Shown: positions 43,735 to 53,429, counted from the first letter of the stretch. The stretch is DNA of 64,000 nt from Gammaproteobacteria bacterium (GCA_025359565.1 JANYFY010000021.1:1-64000); one strand, 5' to 3'. Numbers and translations: made by a program. Notes: generated from the sequence alone by a model not told the origin.

Positions 43735-45149
43735 GTCACACGCACGTTCTTGAATTGCCACGCATCGGTAGTATCCAGATCTTCGCTGAACAGCACACCG
43801 CGCTGATACAGTGGTGTCCAATCCGTATACCTCCCGACCACTGTACCCAGATACGGACTGCAGATCTCAAGCACGCGCTCATGGTCCATTTCGTCCGGCT
43901 CTACGATGCCGCGTTGCGGATTCTCCATCGCCCAAATCATGCCCGCCAATGCCGCCGAAGTAACTTGCAGACCGGTAGCACTATTATAAGGCGCAAGGTT
44001 TCTCGCCTCCTCGATTGAAAGTTGCGAACCATACCAATAAGCATTCTTCTGATGGCCCGCAAGCAACACGCCCAATTCGTCCATGCCCTGAGTAATCTCG
44101 TTCAGCATAATGCGTTTGTGATCTTGAAGCGTCCAATTCCGGCCCGCAAACTCATGCAAGGACATAACAGCATTATCACAGGGGTGGTACGCATAGTGCG
44201 CAGTGGGCCGATAAACCACACGCCCGTCCTTTATTACGGTGTAATAATCCGCTAATGATATGGCCTCCGAATGTGTGATCAAAAATCCATGGAAGTGACC
44301 CGACTTAGGTGTCCAGGTGCGCACTCGAGTACTCGCCCCGGGGCGATTTAAATAAATTGCACATCCGGAACCTACCGAATGCCGACCGCCATCCACCGGG
44401 AAATTTTTCTCATGGGTACCCCAACCCAGCTCGGCCGGCTGCGCGCCCTCGCTTACAAATCCATCCACAGACCAAGTGTTGACAAATTCATTCGGGACTT
44501 TCGGCACATTCGATATTTGAGTGTCGCGTTCGGCAACATGCATGACCTTGATGCCGAGGGTCTGGGCCAGCTGAGCCCACCCTTCCCTAGATTGCGGGGC
44601 TACCACCTGAACGCCCGTATCCGCAGCAATATTGATTAACGCCTTTTTTACTAAATGCGACACTAAGCCTGGATTCGCGCCATGAGTCAGTACTGCGGTT
44701 GGCGCCGATTGCTCCGGGGTACGTAAGGCCAAAGCACCCAAACGCATCATATAATTACTACGCGTAGCAACCGACGCCTTAGGGTCAACGTATCCGCCCG
44801 CCCAGGGTTCAATGCACGTATCTAAGTACAATGCACCGCGCTCGCGAGCGAGTTTAATCAATGCCAAGGTGGAAACGTCTACCGACAAATTTAATAAAAA
44901 ATCACCCGCGCCGATCAAAGGCTCAAGAATAGGCCGATAATTTTCTGGTGTGAGTGCAATTTTTACGAATTTCACCCCAAATTGTTCAGCTTCAATGTGG
45001 CCAGCGTCCTCGGCGGTCACAATCGTAATACGATCAGGTGAAGTGCCGATATGACGCAGGATCAGCGGCAAGATTCCCTGGCCAATGCTGCCGAAACCCA
45101 CCATCACTATCTTGCCCGCAAAATTCACATACACTTTGTTTTCTTTCAT
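43731..45149 (-). CDS. hss: Homospermidine synthase
   Basis: A 472-residue NAD-dependent enzyme that forms sym-homospermidine from putrescine (or from putrescine and spermidine). The Rossmann motif is VMVGFGSIGQGILPLI, and the catalytic region shows LDTCIEPWAGGY, LTHGANPGLVSHLVKKAL and GSGCAIYLNRPGA. It is the bacterial-type enzyme of the saccharopine-dehydrogenase superfamily. Arginine decarboxylase at 45899 gives the agmatine route to its putrescine substrate, which makes a polyamine neighbourhood. No agmatinase gene is in view. Confidence 0.92.
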   Translation of the reverse strand: MKENKVYVNFAGKIVMVGFGSIGQGILPLILRHIGTSPDRITIVTAEDAGHIEAEQFGVKFVKIALTPENYRPILEPLIGAGDFLLNLSVDVSTLALIKLARERGALYLDTCIEPWAGGYVDPKASVATRSNYMMRLGALALRTPEQSAPTAVLTHGANPGLVSHLVKKALINIAADTGVQVVAPQSREGWAQLAQTLGIKVMHVAERDTQISNVPKVPNEFVNTWSVDGFVSEGAQPAELGWGTHEKNFPVDGGRHSVGSGCAIYLNRPGASTRVRTWTPKSGHFHGFLITHSEAISLADYYTVIKDGRVVYRPTAHYAYHPCDNAVMSLHEFAGRNWTLQDHKRIMLNEITQGMDELGVLLAGHQKNAYWYGSQLSIEEARNLAPYNSATGLQVTSAALAGMIWAMENPQRGIVEPDEMDHERVLEICSPYLGTVVGRYTDWTPLYQRGVLFSEDLDTTDAWQFKNVRVT

Positions 45150-45162
45150 AATTTATTGCCCA

Positions 45163-45828
45163 TTAATTCATTTGCCAATGAGGCGGATAGGTGCGCGCAT
45201 AACCCGGAAGTGCCTCAATCCGTAGAACCCAGCGCGCAAGTGCCGGGTAATTCGTTTCCATCGGTAAAAACCGCGCGCCCAGCTCCGCCGCCGAATTCTT
45301 CCCCAAGGCACGACGCAGCAACTGAATCCACGGAAATATAACCATATCCACAGCAGAATATTGCGTCCCAACAATCCATTGTGCCTTGCTCAAGCGGCCC
45401 TCAATAGTGCGCGCCTCGCGGCCCACCACATGCATTGCGTCGGTGAGATCATCGACGTTTCCGGCCACTTTATCGGCAAATACGCCGCGGGTAATTTTCT
45501 GGATAGCGGGTTCAGCATAGGCTTGAAATTCGCAGATTACCCGCATAATGACACCCGCCTCCTCTGGGCTGGACCCGAAAATCGGATACTCCGGATATTT
45601 TCGGTCCAAGTAATACAGCACCGCCAGCGACTCAAACACCACGTAATCGTCATCTTTTAACACCGGTAACAAGCCGCGTGGATTGAGTTTTAGCATTTGC
45701 GGTGATTGATGTTCCTGCTTGTCGAAGTGCAACAGTTGCGACTCATAGGTCAACTGCTTATGTTCGAGCGCTAGGTGTACGCGCCACGCAAACGGACTCC
45801 CGCCGGCCCAATATAGTGTAATTGCCAT
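45163..45828 (-). CDS. Glutathione S-transferase family protein
   Basis: A 221-residue protein with an N-terminal thioredoxin-fold domain (LYWAGGSPFAWRVHLALEHK, then LKLNPRGLLPVLKDDDYVVFESLAVLYYLDRK, where the ES pair binds the glutamate of GSH) and an all-helical C-terminal domain. The N-terminal catalytic residue is likely the Ser of GGSPF. Substrate cannot be assigned. It lies 13 bp upstream of homospermidine synthase on the same strand, so they may be cotranscribed. Confidence 0.88.
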   Translation of the reverse strand: MAITLYWAGGSPFAWRVHLALEHKQLTYESQLLHFDKQEHQSPQMLKLNPRGLLPVLKDDDYVVFESLAVLYYLDRKYPEYPIFGSSPEEAGVIMRVICEFQAYAEPAIQKITRGVFADKVAGNVDDLTDAMHVVGREARTIEGRLSKAQWIVGTQYSAVDMVIFPWIQLLRRALGKNSAAELGARFLPMETNYPALARWVLRIEALPGYARTYPPHWQMN

Positions 45829-45849
45829 AAGTTGCGATTGTAACGGATG

Positions 45850-45878
45850 TTGGCATCACCATTTACATGCCGTATGAA
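45850..45878 (+). promoter_or_regulatory. Predicted sigma-70 promoter of speA
   Basis: TTGGCA (45850-45855), a 17-base spacer and TATGAA (45873-45878), with the speA ATG at 45899. The leader would be only about 14 bases. It was assigned by eye. Confidence 0.45.
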
Positions 45879-45898
45879 TTTGCTATCGTGCGTCTCAC

Positions 45899-47827
45899 AT
45901 GAATACCACTGCCTGGAAGATCACGGAATCGCTAGACTTGTACCAAGTGGCCGCCTGGGGAAAGGGCTACTTTGCGATAAATAACAAAGGTCATGTAGTC
46001 GTAAGACCGGGCATAGACGCCGCCCGAGAAATCGATCTTTACGATGTGGTGCAAGGCTTACGGGCTCGGGATCTCCATACGCCCGTGGTAATTCGTTTTT
46101 CCGACATTTTAGCGCATCGATTGCGCCATTTGGCGGACGCATTTAGCACGGCCATCGCCGAAAACGATTACAAAAATCGCTACGCCGCGGTATTCCCTAT
46201 TAAGGTCAACCAGCAACGTCTAGTGGTCGAGGAAGTTTACCGTTACGGCAAGGAATTTGGTTTCGGACTTGAGGTCGGTTCCAAACCAGAACTACTCGCG
46301 GTCATGTCTATTACCGAAGATGCACCGGACCGGATCGTGGTGTGTAATGGCTTCAAAGACGATAGTTACATCGAAGCGGTTATACTCGCCACAAAACTGG
46401 GTCGCACCATCATACCGGTGGTAGAAAATTTTGAAGAAATCCATTTAATTTTAAAACATGCCAAGAACTACGCGGTACGTCCAAAAATCGGGGTTCGCGT
46501 AAAGTTAGCGAGTGAAGGCGCCGGTCGCTGGCGCGAATCCGCTGGCGAAAAATCTAAATTCGGGCTTTTCATCAGCGAAATCCTCGATCTACACGCCCTT
46601 TTAAAAGAGCACGATATGCTCGACTGCCTACAGTTGGTGCACTGCCACCCTGGAAGCCAATTACACGATATTCGACGGGTGAAAGACGCTATCAATGAGC
46701 TCGCGCATGTGTACTCGGAGTTAAAGCTCATGGGTGCCGGACTGCAATATATCGATATCGGCGGCGGTTTAGGCGTCGATTACGACGGTAGCGGCACGAA
46801 CTTCGAATCATCCATGAACTACACGTTAAATGAGTATGCGAGCGATGTGGTGTATCGTATTAAAAGTGTTTGCGATGCGCGCAATGTGCCGCACCCTATG
46901 ATCGTGAGCGAATCGGGACGCGCAATCGCTGCTCATCACAGCCTGCTAGTGTTTGATATTCTTGGCTCCTCTAAATTAGACCAATTTAAGGTGGCGGGCC
47001 GCATCGAGGAGGATTATCACGGCGACGATGCCGTGCCTCAACCAGTGCGCGATTTATTCGATAGTTTTCGCTCAGTTAATGAGCGTCGCGTCGTGGAGTG
47101 TTACCACGACGCCCTACAAGCGCGTGAGCAAGCGCTTCAGATGTTTAATCTCGGGCTCCTTAGCCTGGAATTTCGCGGCTTAGCGGAACGTTTATACTGG
47201 GCTACCTGCACCAAAATTCGCGACTATTGTCGAAAATTAGACAAGCTTCCCGAAGAACTCGAAAACTTAGAGTGCACTTTGAGCGATATTTATTTCTGCA
47301 ATTTCTCGGTGTTTCAGTCGCTCCCCGATAGCTGGGCTATTGGGCAACTATTTCCGATCATGCCCATTCAGCGTTTAGATGAACGCCCCGAACGGAATGC
47401 GGTACTGGCCGATATTACCTGTGATTCGGATGGCAAGATTGACCGCTTCGTCCATCCACGCGTCACTAAACGCACCCTCGAAGTGCATGATCTGCGCGCG
47501 GGCGAACCGTACTATTTAGCAGCCTTTTTGGTAGGCGCGTACCAAGAAACGTTAGGCGACCTACACAATCTTTTTGGCGATACTCATGTGGTGCACATTC
47601 GACTGCACGATGAAGGCGGTTGGTGGATCGAAGAGATAGTCAAAGGCGATACTGCCAATAAAGTGCTGGAGTACATGGAGTACGACACCGACGAGTTGTA
47701 TCCGAGCCTGGCGCGCGACTGCGAACGGGCAGTACGCGAAGGTCGGATGTCATTAACCGAAGCCCAAGCGGTAAAGCGATTTTATGAGAACGAACTGAAT
47801 GGTTACGCCTATCTTGAGTCATCGTGA
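45899..47827 (+). CDS. speA: Biosynthetic arginine decarboxylase
   Basis: A 642-residue PLP enzyme that converts arginine to agmatine. The PLP lysine is in FPIKVNQQRLVVEE. Also present are QLVHCHPGSQLHD, YIDIGGGLGVDYDGSGT and ESGRAIAAHHSLLVF, the cofactor and substrate sites, and the C-terminal DLHNLFGDTHVVHIR region. The order of domains and the length match SpeA. It probably feeds homospermidine synthase, encoded on the other strand nearby. Confidence 0.96.
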   Translation: MNTTAWKITESLDLYQVAAWGKGYFAINNKGHVVVRPGIDAAREIDLYDVVQGLRARDLHTPVVIRFSDILAHRLRHLADAFSTAIAENDYKNRYAAVFPIKVNQQRLVVEEVYRYGKEFGFGLEVGSKPELLAVMSITEDAPDRIVVCNGFKDDSYIEAVILATKLGRTIIPVVENFEEIHLILKHAKNYAVRPKIGVRVKLASEGAGRWRESAGEKSKFGLFISEILDLHALLKEHDMLDCLQLVHCHPGSQLHDIRRVKDAINELAHVYSELKLMGAGLQYIDIGGGLGVDYDGSGTNFESSMNYTLNEYASDVVYRIKSVCDARNVPHPMIVSESGRAIAAHHSLLVFDILGSSKLDQFKVAGRIEEDYHGDDAVPQPVRDLFDSFRSVNERRVVECYHDALQAREQALQMFNLGLLSLEFRGLAERLYWATCTKIRDYCRKLDKLPEELENLECTLSDIYFCNFSVFQSLPDSWAIGQLFPIMPIQRLDERPERNAVLADITCDSDGKIDRFVHPRVTKRTLEVHDLRAGEPYYLAAFLVGAYQETLGDLHNLFGDTHVVHIRLHDEGGWWIEEIVKGDTANKVLEYMEYDTDELYPSLARDCERAVREGRMSLTEAQAVKRFYENELNGYAYLESS

Positions 47828-47848
47828 AATTCTGAAGTGAGGCATTAA

Positions 47849-48154
47849 ATGACGACAATCTATGTGGGAAATCTACCGTTCACCGCTACCGAAGACGAAG
47901 TTCGTAGCCTTTTGCAACGTTTCGGTAAAGTCGACTCCGTAACATTGGTCACTGATCGGGCAACCGGACGTCCGCGCGGGTTTGCATTCGCTGATATGGC
48001 GGCCGGAGATGCACAAAATGCTATTCAGCAGGCGAATGGCTATCAAATGGGCGGACGACCCATCAAAGTTAACGAAGCTCAAGAACGTGCGCCTAGGACG
48101 CGCCCCAGTGGCGGGGACCGCAGCGGCAGTGGCACTGGCGGCTCGCGCGGGTGA
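47849..48154 (+). CDS. RRM RNA-binding protein
   Basis: A 101-residue protein with one RNA-recognition motif: RNP2 IYVGNLPF at the N-terminus and RNP1 RGFAFADM in the middle. The C-terminal 25 residues are basic and Gly/Ser-rich. Short bacterial RRM proteins of this type (Rbp) are often cold-inducible. It starts 21 bp after speA and converges with the helicase. Confidence 0.92.
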   Translation: MTTIYVGNLPFTATEDEVRSLLQRFGKVDSVTLVTDRATGRPRGFAFADMAAGDAQNAIQQANGYQMGGRPIKVNEAQERAPRTRPSGGDRSGSGTGGSRG

Positions 48155-48170
48155 TGCACCGCCTTGCTGG

Positions 48171-50258
48171 CTACCACATGTCCTTCAGCGTTTGTGCCAC
48201 GTCGACCGCCGCCATTTCGGTGGCGCGTAGACTGTCAATACTGCGGGCGCTCCGGTAATTGCTGCGTTCAAAACATTCGAGCACTTTGTCGGTCATGAAA
48301 CGGCTCTTTGCGCCATATACATGAGCATCGCCCTCTTTGGGCTGCTGAGTGATTTGATATTTCAACGGCGCACACAAATGCAATTCATTGCGAGCCCGCG
48401 TCATGGCCACATAGAGTAACCGACGCTCCTCTTCAACCATTTCAGGCTTGCCTGTCGAAAATTCTGATGGAAAATTTCCATCAGCAACATTCAACACATA
48501 CACGAAATCCCACTCCTGGCCTTTCGCCGAGTGAATGGTTGACAAAATCACATAGTCTTCATCCTTTGATGCGGTATCGCTCTGATCACCGGTCGCCGAA
48601 GGAGGATCCAACGTAAGCTCTGTCAGAAATCGCTCGCGACTAGGATGCGATCCCGCCAATGCTTCAAGTTGTTCCAGATCGCCCGCACGCGTCCAGGCGG
48701 CATCATATATTCGCTCCAACTGTGGCTTATACCAGTCGCGCACCAAACGAACTTGACCCGGCCAAGGAGTCTGTGTATCACTTAGTTTCTCGAATAAATC
48801 ACAAAAACGCTTCCAATCCATTTTTGCGGATTGGGGCGCGTCAAACTTCGCTAAGCTCTTAACGCTAGACCCTTGCGCCTCAAGAAAGTCGAGCGCTTGC
48901 TTGGCATTTGCAGGTCCAATTCCAAGAATCAGTTTTAGCACTCGAAATCCGGCTATGGAATTGCGGGGATTGTCCGCCCAACGCAATACCGCCAACAAAT
49001 CTTTCACATGCGCAGCTTCCAAAAATTTTAATCCGCCATATTTAACAAAGGGAATATCGCGCTTCGAAAGCTCAACTTCAAGCACATCGCTGTGGTGTGA
49101 ACTACGAAATAGAATCGCGTGACGCCGCAGCGAGCCACCAATTTCACGGGTGGCCAATATTTTTGTAACTATGTACTCGGCCTGCGAAACTGCGTCGTCA
49201 ACGCTCACGTACAGCGGTTTGTGGCTTGACTGACGAGTCGTGAGAAGAGTTTTACGATATTGGCGCGAGCCCTCTGCCATCAAAGCATTGGCTGCATCCA
49301 AAATGGGTTGAGTCGAGCGATAGTTCTGCGCCAACACGATGACATCAGCTTTCGGCGTGTAACGCTCGGCAAAACCTAAAATATTCTCAACCGCAGCCGC
49401 GCGGAATGAATATATAGCCTGGGCATCGTCACCTACCACCGTGACGCCCTGACCGTCGGGCTTTAGCGCCTGAATCACTTCACCCTGTAAGGCGCTGGTA
49501 TCTTGATATTCGTCAACTAGCACATGATCAAAATTCTTAGCCAAACTCTGGGCCAGTGCTGAATTTTTCATCATGGCATGCCAGTAAAGCAATAAGTCAT
49601 CAAAATCTAATACATTATTTTTTTGCTTAACCACCACATATTGGCGATAAAGGAGATTCAAATCTTGTTCCCATTCGCGACACCAAGGGTATTGCTCATC
49701 CAGAGTCTGTTTCAAGGATAAGCGGGTGTTTACCCTATAAGTATAAATGGCAAGGCACAGATCCTTGCGCGGAAATCGTTTGTCCTTCGTCGAATATCCC
49801 AGATCGTGACGAATAACATCGAGAAGGTCGGCAGCATCCGTGCGATCAAGCACCGTATAAGTAGGATCAAGCCCAAGCTGCTTGGCAAATGATCGCAAAA
49901 TGCGATTGCCCACTGAATGAAAAGTTCCCGACCACAAGAGCCGCGACTGAACACTGCGATCACCGAGTTTACCCCGCTCTGCCAGCGCGTCAGCGACAAT
50001 ACCTTGGGCACGCCGAATCATTTCTTGCGCGGCGCGCCGCGTAAAGGTGAGCATCAATATCCGCGCGGGGTCGGTGCCGTTTAACACCAGATGCGCCGCT
50101 CGATGCGCCAAAGCATTGGTTTTGCCAGTGCCTGCTCCAGCAATGATAAGCAAGGGTCCCGATTTTACCCCCGTACCCTCGGTAACAACGCCGAAAGTGG
50201 CCGCTCGCCGTTGAGCCGAATTGAGTGAATCGAAGGAATTGGGCTTTGACTTCATCAT
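48171..50258 (-). CDS. UvrD/Rep-family ATP-dependent DNA helicase
   Basis: A 695-residue SF1A helicase: motif I IIAGAGTGKTNALAHR, Ia MLTFTRRAAQEM, II LVDEYQDTSALQ, III GDDAQAIYSFRAA, IV QNYRSTQPIL, V STIHSAKGQEWDFVYV and VI LLYVAMTRARN. It moves 3'-5' along single-stranded DNA. It is shorter at the C-terminus than UvrD proper and differs from Rep, so only the family is given. The opening residues after the start (LNSAQRRAATFGVVTEGTG) carry the Q motif. Confidence 0.93.
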   Translation of the reverse strand: MMKSKPNSFDSLNSAQRRAATFGVVTEGTGVKSGPLLIIAGAGTGKTNALAHRAAHLVLNGTDPARILMLTFTRRAAQEMIRRAQGIVADALAERGKLGDRSVQSRLLWSGTFHSVGNRILRSFAKQLGLDPTYTVLDRTDAADLLDVIRHDLGYSTKDKRFPRKDLCLAIYTYRVNTRLSLKQTLDEQYPWCREWEQDLNLLYRQYVVVKQKNNVLDFDDLLLYWHAMMKNSALAQSLAKNFDHVLVDEYQDTSALQGEVIQALKPDGQGVTVVGDDAQAIYSFRAAAVENILGFAERYTPKADVIVLAQNYRSTQPILDAANALMAEGSRQYRKTLLTTRQSSHKPLYVSVDDAVSQAEYIVTKILATREIGGSLRRHAILFRSSHHSDVLEVELSKRDIPFVKYGGLKFLEAAHVKDLLAVLRWADNPRNSIAGFRVLKLILGIGPANAKQALDFLEAQGSSVKSLAKFDAPQSAKMDWKRFCDLFEKLSDTQTPWPGQVRLVRDWYKPQLERIYDAAWTRAGDLEQLEALAGSHPSRERFLTELTLDPPSATGDQSDTASKDEDYVILSTIHSAKGQEWDFVYVLNVADGNFPSEFSTGKPEMVEEERRLLYVAMTRARNELHLCAPLKYQITQQPKEGDAHVYGAKSRFMTDKVLECFERSNYRSARSIDSLRATEMAAVDVAQTLKDMW

Positions 50259-50390
50259 AAGTGGGTATCAAAAATTCCACTGTACGTATATCCAGATTAA
50301 CGTGCAAGCCAATCTTGTGCGAGGAGCCAGATCACCGCTGCCATCGTTACTTTTCCGGCATACTGGACCCATTTGCATTAGGGACCTCCG

Positions 50391-50918
50391 TTGAAACCCA
50401 CTACTATTGCTAGCACTTGCGTACATCGCGGTCGTATTGTTGAGGTGTGTACAGAAAAAATACGGTACCCCAGCGGCCGTGAATACGAATTAGATCTCGT
50501 GCGGCATCCGGGTGGAGCCGCAGTGGTCGCTGTGGACCGGGATCTACGCGTATGCCTGGTAAAGCAATATCGGCCTGGTGTGACCGATTTTCTATGGGAA
50601 ATACCGGCTGGCAAGCTAGATGCCCGCGAAGCCCCGCAAATTTGTGCCATTCGGGAACTTGCGGAAGAGACCGGCGTGGCGGCTAAGAATTGGTCCTCTC
50701 TAGGGATCTTCATACCGGCTCCTGGTATTTTCACCGAAATAATCCATCTGTACTTAGCGCAAGATTTGCAAATCGGTACCGCCCATCCCGATGCCGACGA
50801 GGACCTTGAGTTACAATGGATACCATTAGTTCAAGCGATTGATAAAGTAATGTCCGGCGAATGGAGCGACGGTAAAACCGTCGTCGGGTTAATGCGTGCT
50901 CAACACCATGTCAAATGA
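50391..50918 (+). CDS. NUDIX hydrolase (ADP-ribose pyrophosphatase-like)
   Basis: A 175-residue NUDIX enzyme with a full Nudix box (GKLDAREAPQICAIRELAEETGV). The preceding KQYRPGVTDFLWEIPAG is typical of ADP-ribose or other nucleoside-diphosphate-sugar pyrophosphatases (NudF/NudE type). It begins with TTG at 50391, behind AGGGA. The later PAPGIFTEIIHLYLA strand supports the ADP-sugar group. Followed 15 bp later by an unknown protein gene. Confidence 0.9.
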   Translation: MKPTTIASTCVHRGRIVEVCTEKIRYPSGREYELDLVRHPGGAAVVAVDRDLRVCLVKQYRPGVTDFLWEIPAGKLDAREAPQICAIRELAEETGVAAKNWSSLGIFIPAPGIFTEIIHLYLAQDLQIGTAHPDADEDLELQWIPLVQAIDKVMSGEWSDGKTVVGLMRAQHHVK

Positions 50919-50933
50919 GGTTAAGTCTTTAGC

Positions 50934-51329
50934 GTGAACGAAAAAGACAAGAAAAAATCGCCTGTTATTGCTGAAGGACTGGACTTTAAGGGTTTGCCGT
51001 CCGGACGGGTGACTTTCGATGATCTCGGCAATGCTGTTTGGGAATGGGCCAGTCCGCGCCAACCCAATAGCGTCGAAGCCGGCGCAGCTCCACCAAGGCG
51101 TGAATTGCCACCCATTAGGCGCAAAGACAGTGCACCTAGCTTTCCGAAAGTAGTGCCGAAAGTGCCTAAAACAATTGTAGCAAATCCACTCGGAATGACC
51201 AAAGGATACGACCCCTACGCGAGCGGTAAGCTTGACCGGAAAGCGACGTCAAAACCCAAGGATTTAAGGAGGCTCGGGCAATGGCTAGCCGAGCAGAAAA
51301 AGGCAAAACAGAAACGAGAAGAAGAATAA
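50934..51329 (+). CDS. Basic hypothetical protein
   Basis: A 131-residue protein starting with GTG. It has a short folded-looking motif RVTFDDLGNAVWEW near residue 25-38, a Pro/Arg-rich linker and a strongly basic helix at the C-terminus (LRRLGQWLAEQKKAKQKREEE). The FDxxGNAVWEW motif seems familiar from unnamed proteobacterial proteins, but I can give no function. The 15-bp spacing suggests cotranscription with the NUDIX gene. Confidence 0.7.
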   Translation: MNEKDKKKSPVIAEGLDFKGLPSGRVTFDDLGNAVWEWASPRQPNSVEAGAAPPRRELPPIRRKDSAPSFPKVVPKVPKTIVANPLGMTKGYDPYASGKLDRKATSKPKDLRRLGQWLAEQKKAKQKREEE

Positions 51330-51368
51330 TTCGGCGTTCCGATTACCGTCTGTCACTGAGTACTTAAG

Positions 51369-51424
51369 TGTAATTTTTTGTAAATCAAGGCAATCAGATG
51401 CTACCTCGGTCCTACTGCTATAGT
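51369..51424 (+). promoter_or_regulatory. Candidate promoter and OmpR-type box of the mipA operon
   Basis: Two direct repeats TGTAA at 51369-51373 and 51379-51383 have a 10-bp period, the layout of sites for OmpR-family dimers. Downstream, TGCTATAGT (51416-51424) is an extended -10 element, ten bases before the ATG at 51435. The repeats would be centred near -55, a normal activator position. The operon encodes such a regulator, so self-control is plausible. Confidence 0.45.
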
Positions 51425-51434
51425 TTGTTCTGAA

Positions 51435-52307
51435 ATGCCCACTACTCATGCAAAACGAACTCTTGCTTATTTAGGCACGGTTCTTTTAACGATTCTCTTA
51501 GCGCCCTATGCTAGTGCGAACCCGAGCTGTACCGACGCACGGCAAGATTGTGTGGTGCCGGGCAAATGGAATTTTAGTCTTTCCTTAGGCGCGGGCCTGC
51601 GCATTAATCCTATTGACGATGGTAAAAATATTCCACTGATTGTGATTCCACAATTCAGTTACTACGGCAAGCGATTCTTTATCGACAATCTCGATGCGGG
51701 TGTTACGTTGTTTGAAAATGACGCTAGTACCCTTAACTTTGTTGCGAGTCCCAGCTATGACCGAGTTTATTTCGTTCGCAGTGATTTACAGAATTTCTTT
51801 GTTCCTAGTGGTTCGAATGCTTTTTCTATAGCGCACAATCCGCGCGATAGCTTGCAACATGGTTTCACTTCAGGCTCAACAGCCTTACCCCTACCGCGAC
51901 CGCGCATCAGCTACTTAGCCGGTCCGGAATGGTCATTTACTATCGCCAACCTTACCGGTCAGGTCGATATATTGCACGAATTTACCGGCAATTTTCACGG
52001 TGAGGAGATTCGATCTGCGCTTCAAATTCCATTGATAAAATCGACTTACAATTTAAACGCAGGAATGGGTGTAACCTGGAAAAGCGCCGCTCTGGTTAAC
52101 TATTATTATGGTGGAGGTCCACTCTATCGACCCGGATCCGCATTGAATCCATTCCTTAAAATCGGATACCAACGGCCTCTATCGGGAAAATGGAGCTTCA
52201 CGGCGTTCGCGCATTACGAATATTTAGGTTCGGCGATTGCAAAAAGTCCGTACATTGCAAGAGCGCAGGTGCTGACTTTTTTTGCAGGGTTTGTTTACAA
52301 CCACTAG
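51435..52307 (+). CDS. MipA/OmpV family outer-membrane protein
   Basis: A 290-residue protein with a signal peptide (ending ASANP, about residue 29) and a predicted beta barrel: alternating strands such as WNFSLSLGAGLRINP, IPLIVIPQFSYYGKRFFIDNLDAGVTLF and ending FFAGFVYNH. It matches MipA/OmpV, outer-membrane proteins linked to peptidoglycan scaffolds or antimicrobial-peptide response. First gene of a four-gene operon with DUF3019, a response regulator and a kinase. Confidence 0.88.
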   Translation: MPTTHAKRTLAYLGTVLLTILLAPYASANPSCTDARQDCVVPGKWNFSLSLGAGLRINPIDDGKNIPLIVIPQFSYYGKRFFIDNLDAGVTLFENDASTLNFVASPSYDRVYFVRSDLQNFFVPSGSNAFSIAHNPRDSLQHGFTSGSTALPLPRPRISYLAGPEWSFTIANLTGQVDILHEFTGNFHGEEIRSALQIPLIKSTYNLNAGMGVTWKSAALVNYYYGGGPLYRPGSALNPFLKIGYQRPLSGKWSFTAFAHYEYLGSAIAKSPYIARAQVLTFFAGFVYNH

Positions 52308-52309
52308 CC

Positions 52310-52720
52310 ATGAATAGACATAACCTTATATTTTGGGGACTCTTAAGTTTAACTAGCACCCTCGGATACCATTACTCCTACGCAGCTAACGACGCCGGCG
52401 TTGAGCTCTCTGTTAGCCCCAGGGTCTGCACCTTGACGAGTGGTGATAAGCAATGTGCGACATCCGTACATGCACAATGGAGCTCACCCACTCCTGAATC
52501 ATTATGTTTGGTTATCGTAGGTCGTCCAGAAATCAAACACTGCTGGGAACACTATGCGGAAGGGACTTACAGCATTGACCTGATTTTTGATGAAGACCAG
52601 ATTTTTCAACTCCGCGATCTACCCTTGGAGCATGTGCTTGCCACTGCAGCGGTTCGTGTTATTAAAGAAGCCGTGCGCTTGCGCCATCGACGCCGAGATC
52701 CCTGGAATGTTTTTAACTAG
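52310..52720 (+). CDS. DUF3019 protein
   Basis: A 136-residue exported protein (signal peptide to about residue 24) with ELSVSPRVCTLTSGDKQCATSVHAQW and SLCLVIVGRPEIKHCWEHYAEGTYSI, in which four cysteines are spaced for two disulfides. This is the DUF3019 family, which I recall being encoded with MipA and an OmpR-type two-component pair. The ATG at 52310 lies 2 bp after the mipA stop. Its end overlaps the start of the response-regulator gene by 14 bp. Confidence 0.82.
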   Translation: MNRHNLIFWGLLSLTSTLGYHYSYAANDAGVELSVSPRVCTLTSGDKQCATSVHAQWSSPTPESLCLVIVGRPEIKHCWEHYAEGTYSIDLIFDEDQIFQLRDLPLEHVLATAAVRVIKEAVRLRHRRRDPWNVFN

Positions 52721-53426
52721 CCATCAACTTTCGTCAAAACCGAAAATTCTCTTAATTGAAGATGACCTTCGATTGGCTGAGCTAGTATGTCAATACTTAA
52801 GCACGCATGGGCTTCAAGTTTCCGTCGTCAATCACGGTGATAAAGTTCTCCAGCAGGTTCACACCGACCTACCAGACCTCATTGTCCTTGATCTCGGTTT
52901 ACCCGGCCTGGACGGTTTCTCGATATGCCAGCAATTACGGCCCACTTACGCCATCCCCATTCTCATATTGACCGCGCGTGACAATGATAGCGATCAAATA
53001 AGGGGCTTCGAACTAGGTGCCGATGACTACGTTATCAAACCAATTGAACCTAGAGTACTGCTGGTTAGAATCAATGCACTGCTTCGACGCAGTAACTCTA
53101 CCCGCGCCGACGAACCCCGTGCCTTGAGTTTTGGTCAATTGCATATCGACCTACCAGCACGCTCGGTAACGTTGGGCGATCAAGCGGTTGACCTCTCTAG
53201 CCATGAATTTGATTTGCTCTTGCATCTGGCTACACATGCGGGCGTAACTCAATCGCGTGAAGTGCTATTTTCCAGCCTGTGCGGACGCGATTACGAGGGT
53301 ACGGACCGGCTTCTCGATGTGCGCGTATCGCATTTACGCCGCAAATTAGGCGATGATGCGAGTAGACCGCACCGCATCAAAACTATTTGGGGTCAGGGAT
53401 ATTTGTTTGTTCCCACCGCTTGGTGA
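52707..53426 (+). CDS. OmpR/RstA-like response regulator
   Basis: A 239-residue transcription regulator. The receiver domain has KILLIEDDLRLAE (acidic pocket), the phospho-acceptor Asp in DLIVLDLGLPG, the Thr in ILTARD and the Lys in YVIKPIEP. The C-terminal winged helix shows FDLLLHLATHAG and RLLDVRVSHLRRKLGDD. The likely start is ATG at 52707. It acts with the kinase encoded 3 bp downstream. Confidence 0.95.
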   Translation: MFLTSHQLSSKPKILLIEDDLRLAELVCQYLSTHGLQVSVVNHGDKVLQQVHTDLPDLIVLDLGLPGLDGFSICQQLRPTYAIPILILTARDNDSDQIRGFELGADDYVIKPIEPRVLLVRINALLRRSNSTRADEPRALSFGQLHIDLPARSVTLGDQAVDLSSHEFDLLLHLATHAGVTQSREVLFSSLCGRDYEGTDRLLDVRVSHLRRKLGDDASRPHRIKTIWGQGYLFVPTAW

Positions 53427-53429
53427 TTA

